A stretch of 64,000 bases of DNA from Trileptium ribeirensis (GCA_030248225.1 JASANE010000253.1:1-64000); one strand, 5' to 3'. Counted from the stretch's first letter, positions 48,001-53,434 are shown. Notes: generated by a model not told the origin, from the sequence alone. Translations and numbers: made by a program.

Positions 48001-48961
48001 TACTTGCTAGCTAATACTTGAAAAACATGGGGACAATAAACCCAACCTTAGCGTTGCATCCAGATTTACACTAAGCTTTGCAGTAATTATTATGTTGTGT
48101 TTTTAGATATTGTCGGACCTTGATCAGTTGTCACGTAGCTTACCAAAATTTTTGCGGTCAACGTCAGAACCGAACATTTATCGTACTGTTCAGCCTGAAG
48201 ATGTCCTGTTAGTCACCGGAATGGCGTCTCCTCGTACGCCGTCTGATGCAAGTGCATTCACTTTTGGTCTTAATCAGCCGAGCCAAAATCATGCCAGCAG
48301 TAATATTCCCACTGGAGCATTATCGATCGCAAGTAGTAATGGCGTGATTGAAAATGCGTTTTTTCCCTATCGCCCCAGTCAAGTTGGAACAAACAGTGCC
48401 ACGACATCTTCACTTATCTACAGCAGTGCATCAAGTAACAGCAACCAACCCCAAAATACTCCGCTTCCATCATTATCGTCGTTTGATAGCGTTGCGAACA
48501 TTGGCATCCCTCCGAACAGCACTATATCTACAGTCTCTGCAACTTTTTCAACATCTTCCCCTCTATTAGACTCAGCTGCTATTAATTCTAACACATATCA
48601 TCACTGTATCAGTAGTCCAAGCTGCCACTCCGCAACTAATTATGCTTTGTCTGGTAAAAGTTTAAACGAAAACGCTACGATCGATAGCATAACAGCGGCG
48701 CGGGATAGATCTAATGGGTGTCAAAAACGTTTTGCTCACTTTACACCTCCTGTGATACACAGCAGTTGTGTACAGCATCACGTTATTGCCGCTGCACCGT
48801 GTTCGACAGAGTTTATTTCATCTTCTGGAACAGACAACGTATCGGTCGACCACAGTCAAGACGGACTTAATATAAAAGACCGGCGAGGATTTACACCAAC
48901 AAATCCATCGAAACCGCCAATATTAACATCAAAAACGAAACCATTGGAAGCACTCGAGTAA
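12..48961 (+). CDS. lin-45: Raf-family MAPKKK (LIN-45/Raf orthologue), 13 exons, 5' end outside window
   Basis: Cytosolic Ser/Thr kinase that couples active Ras to MEK/ERK. Exons inferred at 12(or 39)-84, 5858-5995, 8817-8980, 12445-13066, 13933-14023, 17683-18113, 20039-20180, 20824-20908, 23852-24028, 34716-34902, 43790-43921, 45734-45868 and 48107-48961. All are GT-AG and codon phases match across every junction. Domain order is the full Raf order: Ras-binding domain, C1 finger, CR2 14-3-3 site (RAPSAPN), kinase ([25 protein letters not shown]), C-terminal 14-3-3 site (RSTSEPN). Exons 2-13 give 1052 residues, longer than Raf proteins I recall (about 650-810), because of long linkers and tail. 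The initiation codon and promoter lie left of the window. Identity as Raf is very secure; orthology to nematode lin-45 is inferred from motif resemblance. Confidence 0.93.
3741..5742 (-). mobile_element. Older hAT-like non-autonomous element, split by a younger copy
   Basis: The segments 3741-3842 and 5006-5742 together read as the reverse complement of the younger element at 3851-5005. For example, cggaaccggcaccagcaacc (3770s) is the inverse of ggttgctggtaccggttccg (4975-4994), and the stretch after 5006 is the inverse of about 4150-4925. The far end near 5742 has lost roughly the last 290 bases of the family consensus. No transposase is visible. Confidence 0.65.
3851..5005 (+). mobile_element. 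hAT-like non-autonomous transposon with 8-bp target duplication
   Basis: Starts CAGGGAGTAACCGGAA and ends TTCCGGTTATTCCCTG, an inverted terminal repeat. It is flanked on both sides by the same 8 bases, taaaacag (3843-3850 and 5006-5013). CAGGG termini with 8-bp duplications are typical of hAT elements. The interior carries no transposase-like frame. The termini are rich in CCGGAA/TTCCGG repeats. A second complete relative lies at 36166-37244. Confidence 0.8.
5858..5995 (+). CDS. lin-45: raf exon 2: C-terminal half of Ras-binding domain and first C1 zinc ligand
   Basis: Forty-six codons, phase 0 at both ends, acceptor tgctcag and donor gtacgt. The sequence starts [19 protein letters not shown], resembling Raf-1 LQPECCAVFRLL...RLDW. 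It continues with ...LNVEQIWV and ends INHRF. That end corresponds to the Raf linker (TTHNF), whose histidine is the first zinc ligand of the C1 domain. The next exon continues with IRKTYF, as in Raf (VRKTFF). A second possible acceptor ends at 5886 but would break phase and remove the QPDYY block. Confidence 0.8.
5996..8816 (+). other. raf intron 2
   Basis: Non-coding. It holds one inverted-repeat element (6614-6931) and a weaker relative around 7610-7810, recognisable by its atttttgggagatta...aacatgggaatttg segment. The remainder is AT-rich with no gene I can support. Confidence 0.55.
6614..6931 (+). mobile_element. Small inverted-repeat element (family with GACAGG/CCTGTC ends)
   Basis: Starts gacaggttcattcttggggg and ends cccccactgtggacagg. 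The interior (aaattttgcttaaaaatac ... agtggtaattaa ... aaaaaatttttggaatta) matches, with divergence, the copies at 33858-34177, 33232-33582 (inverted) and 45376-45690. It is non-coding, about 320 bp, and carries runs of G near its right end. No target duplication is clear. Confidence 0.6.
8817..8980 (+). CDS. lin-45: raf exon 3: C1 zinc-finger domain
   Basis: Acceptor tttcag, donor gtgagt, ends after two bases of a codon. It reads [20 protein letters not shown], then [20 protein letters not shown] and PIMCEQ. The cysteine/histidine spacing C-x2-C-x13-C-x2-C-x4-H-x2-C-x7-C, with the first His supplied by exon 2, is the complete C1 ligand set. In Raf this atypical C1 binds phosphatidylserine and Ras rather than diacylglycerol. 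The NPIW insertion resembles nematode LIN-45 rather than vertebrate or insect Raf, which is the best clue to lineage. Confidence 0.93.
9195..9890. repeat. G/C-run-rich dispersed repeat, two or more copies
   Basis: Alternating runs of C and G (ccccccagc, gccggggggagcc, tttgccgggggggcc) around phrases such as ccccctggcaaaa and cagcgaa-ggaga. Related pieces occur at 15040-15160 and 22180-22385, which share a stretch like gcccccctggtaaaattttcagcgaaatgagaa. This block looks like at least two copies in opposite orientation (9195-9640 and 9721-9890). It is non-coding; its open reading frames follow the base skew. Confidence 0.5.
10890..11560. repeat. Degenerate tandem repeat, period about 160-185 bp, four units
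   Basis: Units begin near 10892, 11053, 11235 and 11412. Each carries a variant of tgggtcaaaatgggtttttga, then a phrase like acccgaaatacac, then gcaatatctccgcaa, then an agctatat segment. The units have diverged considerably, so the array is old. No coding potential is evident. Confidence 0.6.
12445..13066 (+). CDS. lin-45: raf exon 4: linker with CR2 14-3-3 motif
   Basis: The first base completes the codon AA|C split from exon 3, and the frame then runs 207 codons to CAG at a gtgtgt donor. The N-terminal part is Gln/His/Tyr/Gly-rich low-complexity linker. Near the end it reads [14 protein letters not shown]-x-x-S-x-P here matches the Raf CR2 site (Ser259 in Raf-1, RSTSTPN), where 14-3-3 holds Raf inactive. 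As I recall it, LIN-45 has RSSSAPNI at the same place. An internal ATG at 12488 is not needed as a start. Confidence 0.92.
13111..13321. mobile_element. Tc1/mariner-type MITE, 211 bp, TA target duplication
   Basis: Left end CAGTCACGGCCAGAAATAAG and right end CTTATTTCTGGCCGCGACTG form an inverted repeat of about 25 bp. It is flanked by TA on both sides (13109-13110, 13322-13323). The interior is made of cgatt/aaacgaaatt repeats with no coding capacity. It begins only 44 bases after the exon 4 donor. A related copy sits at about 19832-20003. Confidence 0.75.
13322..13932 (+). other. Remainder of raf intron 4
   Basis: Ordinary AT-rich intron sequence between the MITE and exon 5. I see no gene, repeat or RNA in it beyond the acceptor ttatatcaaattccag. 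Confidence 0.5.
13933..14023 (+). CDS. lin-45: raf exon 5: linker after CR2
   Basis: Acceptor attccag, donor gtacga, 91 bases, starts in phase 0 and ends after one base (G) of a split codon. It reads [20 protein letters not shown] followed by an acidic-serine stretch. Position and charge pattern resemble the LIN-45 segment after the CR2 site (ATVQHNQRILDALEAQR, from memory). Phase agreement with both neighbours supports it. Confidence 0.8.
14200..14900. repeat. Dispersed repeat, tandem partial copies offset by about 350 bp
   Basis: The phrase ttttaccccattttagtg with a following cacggaagcaacg (about 14370) recurs as ttttaccccattttagta with cgcggaagcaagg (about 14716). Both are followed by a ttctctggt-ggttttattt segment and later by gggtttttgggcat-like text. 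The 14215-14380 part also matches 63590-63745 in inverted orientation (gatcggccaaaactcgggaa versus gttcccgagttatggccgatc). No coding potential is evident. Confidence 0.6.
17208..17400. other. GC-rich island inside an AT-rich intron
   Basis: About 190 bases, strikingly GC-rich compared with both flanks, with abrupt edges. It contains phrases such as ccttcggcgtccaatggggc and ggcggctatgggtccggcga. The arginine-rich open frame across it reflects the base composition and has no recognisable domain. It may be a retroposon fragment or an inserted foreign segment. I cannot identify it. Confidence 0.4.
17683..18113 (+). CDS. lin-45: raf exon 6: Ser/Thr/Asn-rich linker
   Basis: Acceptor gtatttcag. TC completes the codon G|TC from exon 5, and the frame ends on AAA at a gtaagt donor. 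It encodes about 143 residues of Ser-, Thr- and Asn-rich disordered linker (for example [20 protein letters not shown]). Several SP/TP pairs could be targets of ERK feedback phosphorylation, as in other Rafs; this is inferred. A linker of this kind separates CR2 from the kinase domain in LIN-45. Confidence 0.85.
18114..20038 (+). other. raf intron 6
   Basis: Non-coding. A patch of ttcgttcgat/gttcgttcgaa low-complexity sequence lies at 18465-18645. A second copy of the Tc1-type MITE (19832 to about 20003) ends roughly 35 bases before the exon 7 acceptor. I see nothing else supportable. Confidence 0.55.
19832..20003. mobile_element. Tc1/mariner-type MITE, decayed copy next to exon 7
   Basis: The left end, cagtggcagccagagataag after a TA, matches the MITE at 13111-13321. 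The interior repeats cgatcgatt/aattaaacgaaatttcg, and the right end reads cgattacacttatttttat. The right terminus is degraded, so the boundary is approximate and the right-hand target duplication is not certain. Confidence 0.6.
20039..20180 (+). CDS. lin-45: raf exon 7: N-terminal acidic motif and glycine-rich loop
   Basis: Acceptor ttttttcag, donor gtaaga, ends after one base of a Gly codon. It reads ...[14 protein letters not shown]... then [23 protein letters not shown] is the P-loop of the kinase. RESLEDWE occupies the N-terminal acidic motif: Raf-1 has RDSSYYWE, and B-Raf has RDSSDDWE, as I recall. Two acidic residues before the Trp make it B-Raf-like, suggesting high basal activation competence without tyrosine phosphorylation. 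Confidence 0.95.
20181..20823 (+). other. raf intron 7
   Basis: Non-coding. The part around 20409-20700 is a dispersed repeat. It shares a phrase like cggagcga-ttaagcgagcg and a following gtgatgatgatacgccctttt with 22855-23010. The intron ends gcacggcattttcag. Confidence 0.5.
20824..20908 (+). CDS. lin-45: raf exon 8: catalytic lysine and helix C
   Basis: Starts with GT completing the Gly codon and ends AA at a gtgagt donor. It reads [20 protein letters not shown] then [13 protein letters not shown] carries the ATP-anchoring lysine, and KNEV carries the helix C glutamate that pairs with it. The whole segment matches Raf kinases closely (AIKKLNV and AFKNEVA, as recalled for LIN-45). Confidence 0.95.
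22180..22385. repeat. G/C-rich dispersed repeat copy
   Basis: Shares gccccctggcaaaactctca and gcgaatggagacgcca with the blocks at 9195-9330 and 15040-15160. It begins near ccatagtgggggtgggccac. No protein-coding content is apparent. Confidence 0.5.
22845..23690. repeat. Dispersed repeat block shared with 46.0-46.6 kb
   Basis: Contains several variants of the string 'tacgacggttt.actatctagagtc' and 'tgtaggctgaatacgagggt', followed by gttttcaatgg-tct/ttagggt. The same series recurs at 46060-46560, and its leader (gagcggagtttccactgaag) recurs near 46005. This indicates an interspersed, internally repetitive element. Confidence 0.5.
23852..24028 (+). CDS. lin-45: raf exon 9: kinase hinge region
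   Basis: The first A completes AA|A from exon 8, and the exon ends GA at a gtaagt donor. It reads [20 protein letters not shown] then [21 protein letters not shown] is the Raf helix C/dimer-interface element, and QWCEGSSL is the Raf hinge. The segment resembles LIN-45 (FMGWVREPE, from memory). One oddity is Ala where Rafs usually have Gly in FMG-(Y/W). Confidence 0.95.
24029..26915 (+). other. raf intron 9, first part
   Basis: Non-coding up to the transposon cluster. The stretch 25880-26300 contains two loosely related segments, each with a run of G followed by gctacat (about 25911, 26045 and 26255), suggesting a decayed repeat. The rest is AT-rich with no gene I can support. Confidence 0.45.
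26938..27487 (-). repeat. 3' LTR of BEL/Pao element
   Basis: About 550 bases, TGT...ACA on the minus strand. It aligns to 32673-33231 over its whole length (for example gatattgttaataacgcaac-like and gatcacacgatg blocks), with many substitutions and small indels. The divergence shows an old insertion. Confidence 0.8.
27823..28242 (-). pseudogene. BEL/Pao integrase C-terminal region
   Basis: The fragment contains [20 protein letters not shown] then [10 protein letters not shown], and RSAEVRLSN with HIYPLEL. This is the signature of the domain at the end of BEL/Pao polyproteins (V-G-E-V-V-L-V ... R-G-x-W-K ... R-S-A-x-V ... L-Y-P-L-E). It lies just inside the 3' LTR, as expected. The frame starts and ends without proper signals, so it is a remnant. 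Confidence 0.75.
29019..29634 (-). pseudogene. BEL/Pao RNase H/peptidase_A17-like region, broken
   Basis: Two minus-strand pieces. The upstream one (29353-29634) has [20 protein letters not shown], matching the K-x-R-L-A-P ... LPRLELL block after the BEL/Pao reverse transcriptase. The downstream one (29019-29216) has [18 protein letters not shown], matching the W-R-Y-V-x-T-x-x-N-P-A-D-x-x-T-R block. The break between them shows frame loss. Confidence 0.75.
29685..30630 (-). pseudogene. BEL/Pao reverse transcriptase, frameshifted
   Basis: Reading 5' to 3' on the minus strand: a leader with FWKLETVGI (30262-30630), [12 protein letters not shown] (30129-30311), [11 protein letters not shown] (motif A), then PFGVFSS in another frame around 29920, then [20 protein letters not shown] (29685-29906). 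These are the ordered RT blocks of BEL/Pao elements. At least two frame changes separate them, so no active enzyme could be made. Confidence 0.8.
30940..31176 (-). pseudogene. BEL/Pao aspartic protease-like fragment
   Basis: Contains [20 protein letters not shown]. The DTG triad sits in the position of the retroelement aspartic protease active site (usually D-S/T-G-S-x-x-S-Y-I). It is placed between the zinc knuckle and reverse transcriptase pieces, as expected for a Gag-Pol polyprotein. Confidence 0.65.
31382..32458 (-). pseudogene. BEL/Pao gag-like region with zinc knuckle, frameshifted
   Basis: Pieces in order: 32237-32458 (N-terminal), 31886-32212 with [20 protein letters not shown], 31658-31882 with [14 protein letters not shown], and 31382-31636 with [23 protein letters not shown]-x-L-x-L-P-x-F-x-G-x-x-x-E-W is the hallmark of the BEL/Pao gag domain, and the last piece carries a C-x2-C...H...C zinc knuckle. 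The frames are discontinuous. Confidence 0.75.
32673..33231 (-). repeat. 5' LTR of BEL/Pao element
   Basis: Partner of 26938-27487 and its equal in layout. The element's transcription would start here and run leftward, opposite to raf. It is degenerate. Confidence 0.8.
33858..34177 (+). mobile_element. Small inverted-repeat element (GACAGG family)
   Basis: Starts cctgtccacatccctccgaa and ends cccccactttgaacagg. The interior matches 6614-6931 (aaattttgcttaaaaatact, agtggtaattaa, aaaatttttgaatttagtt). It lies in inverted orientation to the copy at 33232-33582, separated by about 275 bases. Confidence 0.65.
34716..34902 (+). CDS. lin-45: raf exon 10: catalytic loop, DFG and activation segment
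   Basis: C completes GA|C from exon 9. The exon ends ATG at a gtatgg donor, phase 0. It reads [19 protein letters not shown], then [20 protein letters not shown], then [19 protein letters not shown] and [12 protein letters not shown] is the catalytic loop; DFG binds magnesium; ATVKT carries the activation-loop Thr and the Val equivalent to B-Raf V600. Compared with other Rafs there are seven extra residues (one copy of the KIGD block) before DFG, caused by a 21-bp in-frame duplication; see findings. Confidence 0.95.
35545..35975. repeat. Dispersed repeat with gagcggagctcggcgaagcc end
   Basis: Begins gagcggagctcggcgaagcc and includes gtccgtccgttcgttcggtc and caagaaccactgaacggatt, then closes near agctccgctcgc (35963-35974), roughly inverse to its start. 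Such phrases are common in non-autonomous transposons of invertebrates. No coding content is apparent. Confidence 0.4.
36166..37244 (+). mobile_element. hAT-like non-autonomous transposon, second copy
   Basis: Starts CAGGGAGTAACCAGAATTCC and ends GGTTCCGGGTATTCCCTG. Its interior follows the element at 3851-5005 closely from end to end (for example acgtatgtgtagtaaaggga and ggcgactggagacagagcgg). The 8-bp flanks, ttatatac and gtataaag, do not match, so the target duplication is lost or this copy moved by recombination. Confidence 0.75.
42121..42975. repeat. Tandem duplication, copy 1 (855 bp), ends in truncated raf exon
   Basis: Nearly identical to 42976-43830 at an offset of exactly 855 bases. 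I see only a handful of single-base differences (such as gtaggtgagg versus gtagctgagg, and ttttactcgttcg versus tttaactggttcg). It starts tgtcggaccctagtgggggc. Its last 38 bases before the junction (42935-42972) are a copy of the beginning of raf exon 11, including the aag acceptor. The minus-strand open frames inside have no recognisable domain. Confidence 0.93.
42935..42972 (+). pseudogene. Truncated duplicate of raf exon 11 (decoy exon start)
   Basis: Reads [12 protein letters not shown], identical to the start of the real exon 11 and preceded by the same atatatttaag acceptor. The copy is cut by the duplication junction and continues into YNVGP followed by a TAG stop at 42986-42988. If spliced to exon 10 it would truncate the kinase just after the APE motif. 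Confidence 0.85.
42976..43830. repeat. Tandem duplication, copy 2 (855 bp), leads into intact raf exon 11
   Basis: Second copy of the 855-bp unit. Homology to copy 1 stops at about 43827, inside exon 11, where the intact exon continues. Both copies carry gggattcgaac (42336-42346 and 43191-43201), which is the reverse complement of a tRNA-type B box. Confidence 0.93.
43790..43921 (+). CDS. lin-45: raf exon 11: APE motif to helix F/G
   Basis: Forty-four codons, phase 0 at both ends, acceptor tatttaag, donor gtaatc. It reads [20 protein letters not shown] then [23 protein letters not shown] closes the activation segment, and SDVYAFGI is the helix F core with the invariant Asp. It is very close to insect and nematode Raf ([14 protein letters not shown] and NKDQ). 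Confidence 0.96.
43922..45733 (+). other. raf intron 11
   Basis: Non-coding. A weak copy of the GACAGG-family element occupies about 45376-45690, recognisable by gtgaaatttcaatt, ttaagctataatta, accattagaaatag and aacatgggagataat. I see nothing else supportable. Confidence 0.5.
45734..45868 (+). CDS. lin-45: raf exon 12: kinase C-lobe
   Basis: Forty-five codons, phase 0, acceptor tgtttccag, donor gtatgt. It reads [20 protein letters not shown] then [20 protein letters not shown] then [13 protein letters not shown](Y/L)L-PD and the ERP motif with its invariant Arg of subdomain XI match Raf kinases throughout. Confidence 0.96.
45869..48106 (+). other. raf intron 12
   Basis: Non-coding. The block at 45950-46560 shares its content with 22845-23690 (dispersed repeat). 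The phrase tgaaaattttagaggtta, with gcggggcgaatgag nearby, recurs with changes at about 47080 and 47365. A short direct repeat, ggcattatagtttgtt, occurs at about 47676-47720. The intron ends gttgtgtttttag. Confidence 0.5.
48107..48961 (+). CDS. lin-45: raf exon 13: end of kinase domain, C-terminal 14-3-3 site, long tail
   Basis: Acceptor tgtttttag. It reads [20 protein letters not shown] then [14 protein letters not shown] and continues to LEALE and TAA, 284 residues. RSTSEPN is the activating 14-3-3 site (Ser621 in Raf-1, RSASEP), which holds active Raf dimers. The kinase domain ends near SLPKF. About 265 residues follow, rich in Ser, Asn, Thr and Pro and without a recognised domain; most Raf proteins end within a few tens of residues after this site. 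It is one uninterrupted frame, so the extension looks genuine. Confidence 0.93.
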   Translation: MLSDLDQLSRSLPKFLRSTSEPNIYRTVQPEDVLLVTGMASPRTPSDASAFTFGLNQPSQNHASSNIPTGALSIASSNGVIENAFFPYRPSQVGTNSATTSSLIYSSASSNSNQPQNTPLPSLSSFDSVANIGIPPNSTISTVSATFSTSSPLLDSAAINSNTYHHCISSPSCHSATNYALSGKSLNENATIDSITAARDRSNGCQKRFAHFTPPVIHSSCVQHHVIAAAPCSTEFISSSGTDNVSVDHSQDGLNIKDRRGFTPTNPSKPPILTSKTKPLEALE

Positions 48962-49067
48962 ACGATGCGTGGGTAATGCGAAGGCGGCCGATTCTCCGAC
49001 TTATTAGCTTCATCCTAAAACTGTTGCTTTGGAGATTAGTGTAGTACAATACGACTTTATCTACTGA

Positions 49068-49073
49068 ATTAAA
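49068..49073 (+). promoter_or_regulatory. Possible raf polyadenylation signal (ATTAAA variant)
   Basis: An attaaa hexamer about 107 bases after the raf stop codon, followed by a T-rich stretch (attatttttgttta). There is no canonical aataaa closer to the stop. This is position-based inference only. Confidence 0.25.
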
Positions 49074-49324
49074 TTATTATTTTTGTTTATTAATACCAAG
49101 AGTATATCTTGTGCTGAAATGGATGAAGCATTTCATAGGCATTTTAAGCCTAAAGATTATGTCGCAGCGTGTTTCGCGTTGTCTCCATCTACACTTATGG
49201 GTGTCTTTTCATCTGTCCCCAACACTATATTTAATTAAATACAGGTGACAGGTGAAGTGTTATCTTTCGAAATTCTGGGGTAGCGCGAAACACATGTTTA
49301 AAATTCATATGCGAAACATGTGGG

Positions 49325-49895
49325 TCTTTTCCTTTAGCCCCCAGGCCAAATTTGGTCAATTTTGAAGATACATTTATAATTTTGTTACCATTCAACTCAG
49401 CTCGACGATATATTTTAGAAAATATCCGATTTGAATAGTTTTATAACATTTTTTTCGATCTTTTTTGGATTCCCGATGTACCCTAGGTAGCCAAAATTTT
49501 CAAAAAAAATTTCTCTATCTATCCGTAATGTTATATATCATTTGAACTGTACTGACGATGTTGGGCTAAGGAGTATTTCCATTCTTGCGACATTGCTTAA
49601 GGCTAAGCGTTAGTCATAGCCTAAGTCGTTAACCCATGAACCGATTTTGCTGATTTTACCACCTCGGCTCGTCAATCCGGTTCGAACGATATATAAAATT
49701 ATGTATTTGTCAAAAAACATTTCCGAAAATTTTGGGTATTAAGGACTCAAAAATAATCGAAAAAAAATTTTGACATAAAAATGATCACAATGGGTATTTT
49801 GTGAACCAACTGTTTGAGCTGTAAAATTATCGTTGTATCTTCAAATTTGACCAAATTCGGGCTGGGTCATTACCGAAAATACCCATACTTTTCAG
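49325..49895. repeat. Fold-back (long inverted repeat) element
   Basis: The left arm (about 49325-49560) contains ccaaatttggtcaattttga and agatacatttataattttgt. The right arm (about 49660-49895) contains the inverse, with acaaaatta-type text and tatcttcaaatttgaccaaa. The arms are imperfect, about 230 bases each, around a loop of about 100 bases. A fragment at 50938-51045 (ccgaaaatggtcaatttgga) belongs to the same family. Confidence 0.6.
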
Positions 49896-51889
49896 TAAGT
49901 TACGAACTCCCTGTGTGTGAGTGAAAGTTTATCCATGTGTAAAATGCTTTATAACGCTTCATGTATTATAGAAAATCTATTTTAATTTAATGCTTATTAT
50001 AAATACTTTTGTTTCCACTGGTTTGTGTATGCGCTGTCATTTTATGTCTTATTTATTATTTATAGCGTTAAAATTATATTGATATAGATTAGAAAAATAT
50101 TGATAAGAAAAATATGTTGTATTTAAAGGATATAAGCGCAATTATCTTGAACCAAAAATATGAAAATCATCAGTTTTCATCGTGTCAGATCAAAGGTTGC
50201 CAAAACGTTTAAACTATGTTGAAATCTTTCAGCATTGGTACAGAAACATGGGAAAATTATACACATTAAGTAAATATTTTTCATGTGAATGCAAATGGTG
50301 CTGGCAGATATTACGCCAGTTTCAGCTGCTCTGCGACTCAGATCAAGTACAATGTATTCGAGGGAAAATTATTTTTACAAAAACTTGACAAGTGGAAGAC
50401 AATGAAATAGGTTCAAAATATATCCATAGCAGCGCCTGTTCATTAATTTTCTATGACAACAGGAAATGGTCAGAACAAGGTGTTGGTTTGGTGCACTTTA
50501 TTATATAAACGGCTTTCACCTCATCTGGAGTCCAATTTAAGAATCGACAATTTTTGCGTTACCCTTAGGAAAGGAAAAACTAGTAAAAAGCGGCGATTTT
50601 AAAATCATATCCGCTCATTACTAGTTGCATCACTATGTTAATATTTGAAAAAAGATCGCTTTCAGTTTTGTAAAAACATGGCACCGTAACAATTTATCAA
50701 TGTTAGATCTGAAAATCACGGGGACGATACCTTAATACTTACACAGAAATCGTGAGACTGATTGAGAAATTTTGTAGGCACTTTGTATAAAACTTTAATT
50801 TATTTTGTTTAGATTTTAACCCTGTGTTACATTGCCATAAGTCGTTTTTGAATACCAAGTAGCATAAACGTCCGTAGCCATACCGAAACAAGGGATTGTT
50901 GCTAATCCAAACGTCGTGAGCACGCAACATCTAGTTTTTCTGGTATTTTCGGTAATACCACCCAGTCCGAAAATGGTCAATTTGGAAGATGCCGCGATAA
51001 TTTTAGTAGCATTCGACTGGGCTCGACGAGCTGGCTCAAAAAACATTTATTTCGGCCACTTTAGTTTTTTCCACTTTTGGCATTTTGTAACATTCAGGTG
51101 ATGTTCATTTCATCCTGTAATATTTCCTGAATTTTTCCGTAATAATTTTTATTAATAGCAACACTTGGGTTGCTCTCTGACCCCGGAATCAATTTTTTGT
51201 TCTTGTTGTCATGGCTGTCGTGCTGTTCTTTAGCGCTAAACGATTTATGCATATATTCTATGTGGTTTTGGTTCGTATTCATTCGAGAAGTAACTGTGGT
51301 TGATGTTCATTATATTTCTTTGGTTTAGCTTAAACGAAAAAGTATATTTTCATACCCAATGTTGTATAATGTATTATATTATGGATTCTATTTGCTGATT
51401 TATTTTTGAGAACTTCATGAATTTTTTACTTATTATTGGATAAATTATTTCGTGTTTTATTTTATATGCTAACGGCGACAATACAGACATACAAATCATT
51501 GTATTTTGAATACGATGTATATATATTACACGGATTTCTAACATTGTATTTTAACATGACACACGGTACGTAAGAATATGCGGGAGCAACTATTTTTTAG
51601 AGGCGGAGTCTTGGCGGTCGGGTCGACCATCGAGGCCGGAGATCGGCCGGTCAATTTAGAGTGACTTTTTAATACTGAAAAATACTCCTCCCCTTGTTGC
51701 AATCATCTTGCACTTTGTGTACACATTGAATGTATAGTGAATGTTCTATAGTATTACTATTGCATTAATTAAAAACTAGCCAGCCGCTTAATAAAGTACG
51801 ATAGAATACATAATTATACAATTTGTTAAAAGGCAGGGTATCACTGCGAGCAAGCTACGCTTATAGTTACAGATGTGTTTTATGCTTAT

Positions 51890-52600
51890 CAACTCATCAT
51901 TTTTGCCAGCGTCAAACATTTATATTCGCAGATTCAACAAATTACAGCGTTAGATTGAAACTCTCAAAATCATGCAGTTCAAAGTGGGGTCCCCAGGCAT
52001 GTAGTATCATGCCAAAAAGGGTGTGTTGGCGCAAATACAGTCAAATAAATCGCATCACCCTTTTCAGTATCTCGAAAACGTACCATAATAATCACAAATG
52101 CACCACAAATTATAACATTGCGTTAAAAATCATGAAAGCAGGAATGGCTAATAGGTTGGGGGCATGGGGTGCAGTAACATTCTAAAAAATCTAAATCGGT
52201 CACAGATGCATTCAAATAAATCACTTCATCGTTTCAGCATCCTCAAAAACCTTTATATCCACAAGTACAACAAATTATAGCTTTACGTTGAAAATGTGGA
52301 AATCATGCATAGTGCAGGGGTTGATGAAGAGAAACAGTATCGTTCCAAAAAGAGTACATCAGTCACATATACACACTCAAAAATCACTTCATCTTTTTCA
52401 GCATGCTGTAACACTTTTGGAATAGCAGACGTATCAAGGTATAATATTACATTGAAAATCACAAAATCATGCATTTTTCTTTGGGGGCGGGTGTATAGGG
52501 ATATAGTGCCATTCCAAAAAGGGTGAATCGGGCATAGATACGTTCAAATAAATCACTCCATTGTTTTAAGCGACCTTGAAAACCTTTATAGCCACCATGA
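51890..52600. repeat. Degenerate tandem repeat, period about 150-170 bp, about five units
   Basis: Each unit contains a variant of caaataaatcacttcatcgt, then tttcagcat, then an aaatcatgca phrase and a ccaaaaaggg phrase. Units begin near 51893, 52046, 52217, 52381 and 52544. Spacing and sequence vary, so this is an old minisatellite-like array. Confidence 0.6.
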
Positions 52601-52773
52601 AGTGCTAATTTATTTTAGAAATATAATAGATAAAGTGTAAAAATGGGTCCTTTTTGGACCCCATTTTGTGCATCATCTCCTTGTCCGCGAGTCTGACAAA
52701 AAGTGGTGGCCAACATATTTATAGATCTTATTATGCCGAAGATAAAATATATGCAATATTCTTTGCAATATGT

Positions 52774-53434
52774 TGAATTACTGAAAAATGTGAGTTGAGA
52801 GAAATAATTGTCCATAAAATTTGTTTATATATAGCTCGGTGATCACGGAACGTTTCGAAGATCGGTACGACGGCTTAGGGGCTACCGGCAACTTATACGA
52901 TATCTCCTTTGTTAGCTTTGCATTTCAGCTAATTACATGCTCCAGGATGCATTTTGTTTACCGCAATAACGGATAAATTCCAGCCATAATGCACGAAATA
53001 CGGTCATGTCGAATTCCTGAAAAATGTGAGTTGAGAAATAATGATAGTCCATAATATTTGTTTGTGTATATCTCAGTGTTCATGGAACGTTTCGCAAGTC
53101 AATGTGACAACTTAGGGGCTCCGGCCACTTGTACGAAATTTCCTATATTACCTTTGCATTTCAGCTAATTACATGCTCAAGGCATTTTTTTTTACCGCAA
53201 TAACGGATAAATTCTAACCATAATGCACGAAATACAGTCACGTCGAATTACTGGAAAATGTGAGTTGAGGAATAATTGTCCTAAAATTCGTTTGTATGTA
53301 TCTCGATGATCACGGAACGTTTCGAAGGTCGGTACGACGGCTAAGGGGCTACCGGCCATTTATACGAAATCTCCTTTATTAGCTTTGCATTTCAGCTAAT
53401 TACATGCTCCAGGAAGCATTTTTGTTTACCGCTG
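52774..53434. repeat. Satellite-like tandem repeat, three units of about 235 bp
   Basis: Units start at 52774, 53011 and 53245 with gaatt(a/c)ctg(a/g)aaaatgtgag. Each continues with tgatcacggaacgtttcgaa, then gcttaggggctaccgg, ttagctttgcatttcagcta and gcacgaaatac. The third unit ends near 53434. The copies are much better conserved than the array just upstream, suggesting more recent amplification. Confidence 0.8.

Larger units (their letters stand above)
48962..51880. other. raf 3' flank and repeat-bearing intergenic DNA
   Basis: After the presumed 3' UTR, no gene is recognised. The segment includes a fold-back repeat (49325-49895) and a fragment of the same family (50938-51045). The remaining sequence is AT-rich. 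Confidence 0.5.
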
